A stretch of 64,000 bases of DNA from Varroa destructor (Eukaryota > Arthropoda > Arachnida > Mesostigmata > Varroidae), in NCBI RefSeq assembly GCF_002443255.2, contig NW_019211455.1:29276239-29340238 (forward strand), given 5' to 3'. Position numbers and translations under genes: made by a program. Of the stretch, positions 54,605-64,000 are shown one piece after another. The notes beneath the pieces were generated by a model. It made no database searches, was not told where the DNA came from, and saw only the letters and a list, made by a program, of their open reading frames with translations. Every line of letters begins with the position of its first letter. Within the stretch, counting starts at the first letter, position 1.

Positions 54605-55862
54605 GAACCGACCGCCCATTGGTCGTCGGTTTTCTTTATTTCTAAATAAAATAAAACAAACAAACATTTGGCGTCTGCAACGTCTGAACGTCGTCTGTTC
54701 TGCTGCCACTGACTGCATGCAATACTCGGATCGAATGCAAATCTGACAACCCTTTTTTTTCGCGTTATTTCTCTATTCTGATCGGCCATTTGTCTATATC
54801 GCCTCGGTGCACTCTTGTGCCATAATACTTCTACTATTTTATTATAACTGTGCTCTGTAACTCCGACTTCCCTGAACCACATCAATCGATCGGTCCGTTC
54901 ATCATCATTTGTCGGTCTTTGTATACTAATTGAAATTCATATCATTTCGACCGTTGCTTGATCGACGAACGAATAAACCAATTCAACATCCTTCTTCTAC
55001 AATTCGCGCGATTCTGCGATGGTTATGTCGTGCGCGATCCATGCGCGCTGCGTTCTCTGCTTCCCCTCGCTCTAATCTGTCACTCACTGATTGATTGACA
55101 CTGACACACTCCCCGTATCTACGACCGACTGTCTTGCTCCATCTTTCTGTCCATCTATATCGTAATCTGCGCGGTACGACTGTGTCTGTGTTTGTGGGTG
55201 GTCGGCTCCGTCAAAACAGTACGGACGACACCATACGAAGCCTTCATCTGGCGTAAGGACAAGTCTCTACTTCAATTTCTCTCTTTGCTGCTCGTTACAC
55301 GATTATGGACGCGATGCGACGTATTGCATCTGCCTATCTTTACCCTAGCTTTAGCTCGCTCGCTGAATGTGATGAATGAAGCACTCGCGGCTGTCGAGTG
55401 TATTCATTAGAATGCCTGCGAATCATCATGCCAAATGATTATCGGATTGATCGTCTCAGCAGGATCATTGCTGAGCAAAATAGCCTGCGCTCCTTTCACT
55501 GTTCTCCACTCTGTTGTGGTATCTTTATAGTAAGCCCTTTTCGTGCTTTACGAGGGGGGGGAAGGGTGACTAGCACATGCTTGTTGATACATACCCTTAG
55601 ACTAGAACCCAGCTGTGACCCAACTGCATGGCCTCATGCTCACCAGACACCTATTTGCTTGAAAGTTATACTCTTCACTTTCAGAAATTTTAATGTTTTA
55701 TTTTACTCTAGACCTTCGAGCACTTTAATAATGCCTTCGTGTCATCTGCATGTAAGTAGTTGAAAAAGTTTGACTACATTAAATAATCCTACACACATTA
55801 ATCTCTCGTTATTCAACATTCTTTCTAGAGCATCACCTTAGCTACATTTGGGCCACAGCAAG

Positions 55863-55881
55863 AAAAAAAAAAAAAAAAAAA
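55863..55881. repeat. 19-base A homopolymer
   Basis: A run of 19 A residues within the intron. No target-site duplication or retroelement body was recognised next to it, so an origin as the tail of a retroposed copy cannot be shown. Confidence 0.9.
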
Positions 55882-57327
55882 TGTCCTCTCTTTCCTTAAT
55901 GCACCCCCGCCCACCGTATGAAAATCGACCCATTCTGTTGTATTTATCCTATTTACTTGTTAAGTCTTTTTTTTGTCTTTTTTATTCTTTACTGCGAATC
56001 AAGCTAACGTTGTATTTGAGGGTTCTGCTTTTGAAGTCTCTTAAAAATTCAAAAGAAAAGCGCAACTGCACTCCCCACTTAGCCACTATTCTTTGCTCCA
56101 TTTTCTCCCTCTGCTCTCTTTCTTGTCTTCCAGCTGCGTTTTAAAGCTCTCTGATATGATCGGGGATCACAAAAGGGGTCTGTTTGTCGTTCCGACACAG
56201 CTACCAGTCCTGGGGTCGCAGGAACAGCAACAGCAGCACCAAAGACGGTTAGAGAACAGGGTACATTTTTCTCGGTTACTCATCCTCTTCCATCTTTGGT
56301 ATCCAGATCCCCACTCACGTTTCGTTTTTCCCTCAACTTTTTCCCTGTCTCTGCGTTGTGGATTAGCATATTTATTCAATTACACTTATGTTGATGCTGC
56401 TGGTACTCCTGCCACTGGTCCTTGCTGTTAGCTGCCCGTCATTGGGTCGATTGGCCCCGGCCAGGCCGGGCCTAGCCAAGAACCTAGCCGAACTGAGTTT
56501 CCGTCTCTGCAGGTGCAGTCAAGCGAGTTCTACGAGATCGATCCCATTGCCTGACCCGTTCGTCAGATCATCGACCACTTACTACTTCGTCGACGTAGAC
56601 GTCGACGTACGCCGTCAGACCCTGGCTTAGCCGGCCAGCCAGCCAGCTTTAAGCTAACAAGAGCTTCAAGCTTAGTTGCGGGTGCTGTGTCGTGCCGGGG
56701 TTAGACGAAAGACCTGGCAGTGAACGGGGGACGCCAGCAACTGCCGTGTCAGACCAAGCTTGAGTGGCTGATGGTACGGTGCTGGCTGTCTCGGTCCGCT
56801 TATCGCTGCGGCTTGCTGCAGATGGCGTCCTGTCAGACCTCCCATTTATTTCTAATGGCTTCAAAATAGAGATGGTTAATGCGTTCCTTCGTTTTCTCAC
56901 CGTGTCAATGATCTGTCTCCCTAATACCTCGCCCTCCGCCAAAGTTCACAAAAACGCTTGGTTCCGGAATCACTACTGCCCAGTACACTATTGGTTTGAA
57001 TAGTTTTTTTTTTATTTGTTCTTTTAACCTTTTTGTCTCTTAACGTTTTTTTCCTGTACTTACAATTTTTGTAACTGTCTGTTATCGTTCGTAATTTTCT
57101 TTGATTTTCTTAAAACTTATATTACCGTAATGGTATATTCCTTCCTTATATCCTTTTACTACGACGACCCTGGCTTAATGGACTCGATCTGTTCCTCGGT
57201 CCAGGACCCTTGTTTTATGTTTCTACTGATTATTGTCATCAGCCCCTCTCTGTTTCTTATGGTACACCTCGTTAAGTTATTGCTCAAGTGCTATAAGTTT
57301 TCTAACCCCCGCTTGCGTTCCCCTCAG

Positions 57328-57724
57328 GATCTGGATACGGGGTGCCACCGTTTTGGTATTTCTGCTCGGACTTACTTGGGCCGTCGGATTAGTCTACGTT
57401 ACTTCGGAATCGGTGGCCCTGGCTTACGTATTTACTGTGTTGAACAGCATCCAGGGCCTCTGTATCTTCGTGTTTCACTGTTTTACTAACGACAAAGTGC
57501 AAAGCGAATACCGAAAATGCGTTGTCAATTGCTCCTGGCTGCCAGAATGTCTTAAAGGGGAGAAAATGGGTCTGCACGAGCATAGCGCCGATGGGGCGCG
57601 ACTGCCAGCCAACCTCTCGGGACGCGGACAACTTAATGGCCACCCAACGCTTACGGCACTCACCACGGCAAATCACCAGACACTATTAGGACAACAACAG
57701 GCAGCTACAGCCGCAACACACACC
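57328..57724 (+). CDS. Cirl: Latrophilin (Cirl), fourth visible exon: TM6, TM7 and proximal tail
   Basis: Residues 813-945. The first base completes Arg813; then IWIRGATVLVFLLGLTWAVG is TM6 with the family-typical GLTW motif. ALAYVFTVLNSIQGLCIF is TM7 with the typical LNSIQG, and VFHCFTNDKVQSEYRKC is the membrane-proximal helix seen in adhesion GPCRs. The tail then runs through a Cys pair (CVVNCSWLPEC) that could be palmitoylated and into Ala/Thr/Gln-rich sequence. The exon ends ACC|GTGAGT in phase 0. Reading through the donor would add only Val-Ser-Ile before a stop. G-protein coupling should occur through the loops that this exon and the previous one encode. Confidence 0.97.
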
Positions 57725-58129
57725 GTGAGTATTTAGTCTTATTAAATACACCATATAAGTATCAAATTTATATACAGCATAGGTATATAACTAGTATATT
57801 TTTATTATATTCTAGCACAGAAAACTCTCTACTGGCTAGTTATTAAGAGTGGTTGTGAATGTCTTCGGTATCTCAATTACGGTATCTCAAACAATCACAA
57901 TTCAGTTTCTTTAGATAGCACATTTCGTCTCTCTAGATGTACAAACATTTCGCTTTGTCCTTCAATAAACTGAATACTAATTAGCCGCTAACTGAGAGTT
58001 TACATTGATGATTATACAGTAAGACTGAATCGTAAGAGCTTTTGGTGACAATTAGCAATTATTAATCTTCTGCTATGTTCTTTTTCTATCTGTGCATGAT
58101 CCTCGATTTTCTCTAATGAATTTCTGCAG
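57725..58129 (+). other. Intron before the last coding exon
   Basis: Donor GTGAGT and acceptor AATTTCTGCAG, both in phase 0. The sequence is AT-rich with no repeats of note and no alternative exon that I can support. Confidence 0.92.
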
Positions 58130-59020
58130 ATTCCGAGTCAATTTTGGAACCTTCAGAAAGGCCAGGAGATCTGCACCACGTCGGGAATATATCCAAGAGC
58201 CGCCACGCTGGACCGACGAAACGTCATCCCATCCCAGGTTATTCTAGATTCAAGTCGCACGACACCCCGTAATAATCAACTGCTGCATCAACAGCAGCAG
58301 TTACAGCAGCATCAGCAGCAGATAATAGCCGGTAGCCAAATGGGTTTGGCACAACTAAACGGTATAAGTCCGCACCTTACGAGCGCCGGCCCAAATACGC
58401 TAGGCGCGATTGCTGTTGGCCGCAAGAAGTGTAACACCCTTGGCGGGCAGCTGGGAAAATCTCGACAGGCACCGCCGCCGCCCTATGGGCATTTGGAAGG
58501 CATCGATCACATCTACGAGTCGATAGATGAGGATCAAGACCCAAATGCCATGGGCCGCCAACAAATGCTGCATGCCATGCACGCCGCCCAAGCCGCCCAA
58601 CTGCACCAGCAGCTTAACCAACACCAGCTTAACCTCAGCCAATTGCAACACGACTACAACCTTCAGCAGCAACAGCAGCAGCAAGCGTTGCATTTGCGTT
58701 CGCCCTCCGAAGTGAGTCACCACTCTGACCAGCGGCCGCTCATTCAGTGGGGCTCTCCTGCCGGTTCATTTCAGCAGCAGCATCCCAGCCATAGCGCACA
58801 ACAAAACCAACAACAGGGAGTGTACAGCAACCACTCGAGCCAATTGAGCGGAGATGGGTCTGCATCTAATCCGCTCGTCATGGCTGTCTTTGACGGCCAA
58901 CGTGTCGTGTGCCAGATGCAGCAACTGCAACAGTCGCCAACTGGTCAGACGTCGCCGCCCGCGCCACAGCCCCAAACTCCGCCACAGGGTACGCCCAACC
59001 ATCTCAGTACCGATTGCTGA
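58130..59020 (+). CDS. Cirl: Latrophilin (Cirl), last coding exon: Gln/Pro-rich cytoplasmic tail and stop
   Basis: Residues 946-1241, open from the acceptor to TGA at 59018-59020. It starts IPSQFWNLQKGQEICTTSG and is wholly cytoplasmic: Gln/His-rich runs (HQQQQLQQHQQQ and LQQQQQQQ), an APPPPYGHLEG segment holding a PPxY-type motif (WW-domain ligand), the acidic Tyr motif HIYESIDEDQD, and Pro/Gln-rich sequence ending HLSTDC. Vertebrate latrophilins end in a PDZ ligand; the end here (Thr at -2, Cys at 0) is only a possible, non-classical one. The CAG/CAA repeats may vary in length. That this is the last coding exon rests on the in-frame stop and the AT-rich sequence after it; alternative 3' exons are not excluded. 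The overlapping frames on the other strand are shadows of the repeats. Confidence 0.93.
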   Translation: MPSQFWNLQKGQEICTTSGIYPRAATLDRRNVIPSQVILDSSRTTPRNNQLLHQQQQLQQHQQQIIAGSQMGLAQLNGISPHLTSAGPNTLGAIAVGRKKCNTLGGQLGKSRQAPPPPYGHLEGIDHIYESIDEDQDPNAMGRQQMLHAMHAAQAAQLHQQLNQHQLNLSQLQHDYNLQQQQQQQALHLRSPSEVSHHSDQRPLIQWGSPAGSFQQQHPSHSAQQNQQQGVYSNHSSQLSGDGSASNPLVMAVFDGQRVVCQMQQLQQSPTGQTSPPAPQPQTPPQGTPNHLSTDC

Positions 59021-59780
59021 GCCATTAAAGGTTGCCGAGTGTCGAGTAGCCACTCTGTCGACCATATTAGCTACGTAGAGGATGGCAATAGCCGACCAGG
59101 GGCGCTAGGAGTGCGGGAGCCGAACGACCTGCCATAGGAAAAAACAAGCAGCTTGAAAATTATGCTAAAGGAGGCTGATTGTAGTACGTCGTGCAATGGC
59201 TAGGACAAACGTCGGCGCGGGACTTCGACCATCGAAATGTCTCTTCGCCGGTCGTTATACTTGTTGAACGCATTTGCCCAGCGCTTAATTCACGCAAGTA
59301 CGTTAGTCACTCTCGAGGTTAAAGTAAAGTGCCACCACTTGTGTTGCCGATAGCACCAGCAAATAACAGAAGTAGGAATTGTGCTGTCCGAAATACTTCT
59401 GCCCTAAAAAAGTATGAGAGGCCACTGTGAAGCTGGGGTTCCCACGTGGTTCGACGACAGCCTCGCATGAAACACACATCCATAGCTTGAGGTTACCTTG
59501 TTGAGCGAGCTTGGACGGTGCACGTAACGTCACGAAACCATTCAATATGTCAACTAAGTACATGTGAATGAGTAAGTGTAATATAGAAACCCAATCCTGT
59601 AAATATACGCCAAACGCAGAAACACAAGACCGACCTTGAATAATAATCATGATGATAACAATATTAATAAAATTGATAATAACATCGATGATTACATTAT
59701 GTTAATTGCCAATGATTTTAGGCACAGAAGGCACACTACACAGAGAGAAACGTATAAAGTGACGCCCCGCGAATCAATCG

Positions 59781-59784
<4 letters not shown>

Positions 59785-59811
<27 letters not shown>

Positions 59812-59825
59812 GAGGGGGGGGGGGG
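59785..59825 (+). repeat. (AT)n run followed by a 12-base G run
   Basis: An AT alternation of 27 bases (59785-59811) and, after GA, a run of 12 G (59814-59825). Both lie in the presumed 3' UTR. Confidence 0.95.
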
Positions 59826-61016
59826 AGAAAATGAAGAATTAACATCTGGCTATATATCCGTGCCCGTGACAACAACACGTGCTGTTTGCCCTCAATAAGA
59901 GTCTGAAATGCGGGGGATACAAGGAAATATTGGAGAAATCGTGGCGTGTATTGGGTATTACCAAAAAAGTAAAGCCGATCGATGACAATATAATACATAT
60001 AACTTGAAGATCAATTACAATGAGTGACCAGCTCGATTGGCAAACGGGAGGTCATCGAATGCAGACGTACGAGAATCGGGACGTGGGTTAATTGATTTCA
60101 TCGTTCTTCGCCGAGAGGCCAAGCTCCAAATTTCGGCCCAACGGTTATACGATGATTATGCGTTGCTCACGAATGTTCGAGTATTCGTCACGAGCGACCA
60201 TTCCCAGTCAGCCATCGTAATGTAACAACCGAATGTTTATTGTATATAACTACCCATATAATGATATAGAGATGATATATATACGATGGAAGAAAGAAAG
60301 AAAATGTTGGCAAAAAATTCTTGAATGCAAGTGTTTTTCTTTTTCAAAAACAATTAAACAATGAATAAGGAAAGAAGCAAATACGGGCTCTGTGACATGA
60401 ACTGGATATACATGTATGTATAGATTCGGGATTGGAACGAATCAGTCCAGCAGAGAATACCACGGAAGAAGAGGAAGCAGTGAAGAGAAGAGCGTAGGCT
60501 GAGGTCCACGGAAAACAGAGGACAACGTCTGTTGCTGTGACGATGAAATTGGAATCCAGGATCGGGGACTCACCATTAGAGGGGGGCATATAGCGCTTGA
60601 TGACGCCTACATCATCAGTGTAGGAGGACTGTATAGCCCGAGTGGTAAAAGGGGGAAAACGCTTACGACAAGTCCGGCCAGTTGATATATTCATATAGAT
60701 TAGTGCTGGGTCGCATAGTGGAGAAGAGTAAAAGCCAAGACAGGTCAAGATGGCAGCAAATGTAAATTGTGCAACAACATAAATATGAACAGCCACAAGT
60801 TATCAACAAGAAATAGTAACAGTATTAACTAATTCTAACTGACTTTTATTTTAACTATAAACGAAAGGAAATTAAATTACTATGGAATAAATTATGAAAA
60901 GGGATATTAGTAACTGAACTACGCCTGTGGTGTGTCACAGCGAGCTCAGCGCTTATAGCTAGCTTCAAGAAGTAAAATAGCACGGGTCAAACAAGAAGAC
61001 GAGTACGAGATGAGTG

Positions 61017-61020
<4 letters not shown>

Positions 61021-61050
<30 letters not shown>
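61021..61050. repeat. (TA)n dinucleotide microsatellite
   Basis: Fifteen perfect TA units, followed by GAGAAAAAG. It lies in the presumed 3' UTR. Confidence 0.96.
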
Positions 61051-61054
<4 letters not shown>

Positions 61055-63688
61055 AAAAGCTGCGCACCTTTAAACTCTCTATGTGTGATATGCATGCCCT
61101 TGTGGACACTCATGCTCTCCAGCCATATAAGGTATATACTCTTACTACCCCCCTACTGTATATATGACAGAAGCCGACAAAAGAGAAAGTAAAAAGCAAC
61201 GCAGGAAGAAACCAAGGACAGCAGGCTATTGCTAAGAAATAACAACAACAACAGCAACACCATCAACAATCTCCCTATATACACATGCTGCGTATTAGTG
61301 TATAGGAAATGTGCTACGTAAGCCTTTCAGTAACAAAACATTCTGGACAACTATTACTACTATCGATTGATCTATCGCCCTACCGCCCCTTTCCTTCATT
61401 AATCAATTCATTAAATAAAGCAACGGTGATGAGAGACTACTGACAAAATTCCGAAAATGTCGCATGTATTATATTATAATGGTCACTATGATAAGGGTAA
61501 TGTGAGGATACTGGTTATATCCAGTTAAAAAGTTGCTCTCGGAACAACAACAACAACAGATGAATCATGTAACTAACGAGCAAATGTTCATGCGTCTCTC
61601 CTTCGTCCCTTCCGTCCCCCGTTTTGCATTTAACATCTTTGCCAGATAAGAGCGAAGCGCAAGAACATAAGACCGAGACAGGGAAACTCGACAACCTAGC
61701 CTAATATGGACCTTGTATGGGGGTTCATTATGGAATGGTGGTAGTATAAGAACTGTCATGCTACAACTTCTTTTTTACCTCATTCTGCAACGCGACTCCC
61801 CAGAAATACGGCAAGAGATTGCCGGCCGATTCGTTCTCGTGTCTCAGGCCCGCAAATGTATATAGACATAACAAGTATATTAAGAAATTAAGGTTACGCT
61901 CTTTGGACGTGCAGCAAACAGACAACGGACTAACAACAACAAGCGAAAAATATTCAGGTAGAACATGTGCGTGTCTTCAACCGGCTGTAATCTCAAAACT
62001 CAAAGAACGCAATGCGAAGAGGGCATGAAAAGGGAATTACTCTGGTATAGGGCTATACGCAGCGCCAATTATCAATTAGGACAGTAATGTAAAAAGCAGA
62101 CGTCGACGCCAGGTTTCTTTGTCTTGGAAAACACGAGGCGACAACGATTTGAATAAAAACAAACATAAAATTTGCAGGATTGTATGCACACGACAACAGC
62201 TGGTATCTTTTCGTACATAAAACACATGCAATACACACAGCTACAGATACACGTACACTCATGCACATCTAGACGCACAGACCGACCACACACTACGGCT
62301 ATTTACACACAGAGTAGGTCTGCCCGTGGAAATCGGGTTGTGTATATATTCTGTCTATTTCGTTGTATCAATGTTGATTCATCATTTGTTGGAACCATGC
62401 TTCAGATATTAACTTGTTCGGCTGCATAACGGGCGAGCCGATTTTATGGTGAGCAAAATGAGCAACGATCTTTAGTTTACTCTCCTGTACCTTTTACGTC
62501 TGTAAAAAAAACGACGCAAAAATATGGCGGATTATGTTACTACTACATATACACACATGCGTTCACCCAGATCACGAAAAGCATATGATTTTTTGCTTAC
62601 GATCCCCCCCGCCTCCCCAAGAACGCTTCGTGGAAAAGCGCGGCATTCTAACAAATTACATTGGTCTATTCTACTCTCGGTTCGATGTTAGCGTCACGCG
62701 TCTCGGGGGTCCAGTCGTGCAAAGATTACTCTGGCTACTCGATGTATAATAGATTATGCTCGGTAAAATATTTTTTGGTCTTCCTGGACCTAGGTCATTT
62801 TATCTGGATCTTCCTTAAGATAAAACGGGATGTTAAATATTACAATTGATAGTGACGATAGCATTCACGTTGGGGTCCTGAGGAATAACAAGTAAGTAAG
62901 AGATGTAATAAATTAACTGTAATGTATTGTGTGTAGTCATGGATTTAGATCGAATCGATATAGGAGCGAGTGCACGAAAGGAGCCGATAAACGCAATAAA
63001 ATTAAACACTTGAGGTACATTGATTACATTAACTTCATTTGATGACCAATAGGGTTATAGCCAAAAAAGCATCGGATCCGAATTCGACTAATCTAAGGCT
63101 GTAATGTAGTTCAAAGCTTTAATCGGTACGGTCCCATCTAATACAGGGTTACAAAGGGAGATTACTTTCTGCTGGAATATTCAGGGCAAATCGCCCAGAA
63201 ATAAATTGTTTTTTTTTCATATATGTTAATAGAGCGGGCAAAAAAAAGTCAATATAGCAAAACTTCGCAACATATGAGGATGTATTACACACAATCACGC
63301 GCTATAGAAGCACAGAGGAAAAGAAAGAAGGAGCGAGATGTTGAATGAAAAACGTGTTGAACTTCAACGTTTATATACATACTGTACATAGTAATGACGA
63401 TATGATAATATTAATGACGATGACTGATGGCAATGATAACGATAATGATCTAACAATTAAGGGAAGAGATGATGACATAAAGATAGCGAGGGAAAGACAC
63501 CTGGCAAGAGAAAAGACTAGAACTTATATGGGGTATGGACAAGATAGCGAAGGTAAGCTGACAAAAACAAGAAAGCCAAGACGACGTTGAGTAAACAAAA
63601 TCGCTACGACTGAAAGAGCGTATGGCAAATGTGTGGAATAAAGAGAATGATGAGTGTACGAAAGGAAACGCCAGAAATAAACGAACGG

Positions 63689-63689
<1 letters not shown>

Positions 63690-63716
<27 letters not shown>
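63690..63716. repeat. (TAT)n trinucleotide microsatellite
   Basis: Nine TAT units with no interruption. On the opposite strand they encode the Ile or Asn runs of two short open frames, which are therefore not genes. Confidence 0.95.
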
Positions 63717-63720
<4 letters not shown>

Positions 63721-64000
63721 GAAACAAAGAAACCACGTAAATGAAGAGTAATACAACAAATCGAAACTAAGAAAATACAAGCCGTACATTGAAAAGTTAA
63801 GCTAAAAAAACATACTCTAAACATGTCTACTTCTACTTAACGAGGTGCTACTTGAACGAAAAAAAAAAGTAGACAAATTTTGGCAAAAACGAAAAGCGGG
63901 AACGTGCAAAAATGGCGCCCTTCTTAATGTTTACGATATATCGAAAATTTGGCTTGGCAATTATGATTACGGTAACGGCATGAAAAGGGCTCGACTGTAC

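Larger units (their letters stand above)
59599..63390 (+). promoter_or_regulatory. Cluster of TGTANATA Pumilio-type motifs in the 3' UTR
   Basis: Exact eight-base matches lie at 59599-59606 (TGTAAATA), 60241-60248, 61157-61164, 61857-61864 and 62341-62348 (all TGTATATA) and 63383-63390 (TGTACATA). TGTANATA is the binding consensus of PUF/Pumilio proteins, which repress or localise neuronal mRNAs. Occurrence on the transcribed strand is seen directly; that the sites lie in the mature mRNA and are used is inference. Confidence 0.5.
59021..64000 (+). other. Probable long 3' UTR of latrophilin; no other gene seen
   Basis: After the stop codon the sequence becomes AT-rich and lacks recognisable coding exons up to the end of the window. 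AATAAA hexamers occur at 59666-59671, 60886-60891, 61414-61419, 62152-62157, 62907-62912, 62995-63000, 63637-63642 and 63676-63681, so several polyadenylation sites are possible and the true end is unknown. Long 3' UTRs are usual for neuronal receptor mRNAs. Open frames here (150 codons or fewer) have no recognisable domains. Confidence 0.6.

Noticed and set aside
58400..58723. Minus-strand frame rich in Leu/Val opposite the last coding exon
   Set aside because: It is the shadow of CAG/CAA glutamine codons read in reverse.

Overview
The window is eukaryotic nuclear DNA, almost certainly from an arthropod. It has spliced exons with canonical GT/AG borders, abundant microsatellites, no operons and CpG that is not visibly depleted. 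The style of the one clear gene would fit a mite or tick, but this cannot be settled from sequence alone.

One gene is firmly supported: a latrophilin (calcium-independent receptor for latrotoxin; adhesion GPCR subfamily L; Drosophila name Cirl) on the + strand. Five coding exons are visible: 49323-50464, 51351-51534, 51926-53039, 57328-57724 and 58130-59020. All junction phases agree and they join into one open frame of about 1241 residues. The order is rhamnose-binding (SUEL) lectin domain, Pro/Thr-rich linker, hormone-receptor (HormR) domain, GAIN domain with an intact GPS cleavage site (HL|T) and Stachel, seven membrane segments, and a long Gln/Pro-rich cytoplasmic tail. The exon(s) carrying the start codon and signal peptide are not identified; they must lie upstream and end in phase 1. 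Residue numbers below count from the first complete codon of the first visible exon (K at 49325).

Positions 1-49322 hold no gene that I recognise. This block is either a very long 5' intron/UTR of the receptor gene or intergenic DNA. It contains only short open frames at the level expected by chance, simple repeats, and three weak candidates for promoters or first exons (about 8424-8474, 28257-28484 and 38087-38171).

The intron between the TM5 and TM6 exons (53040-57327) is dominated by CU-rich and (TATC)n repeats, all in sense orientation, and contains a possible 33-nt frame-preserving cassette exon. Downstream of the stop codon (59021-64000) the sequence is AT-rich and looks like a long 3' UTR, with many AATAAA signals and at least six TGTANATA Pumilio-type motifs.
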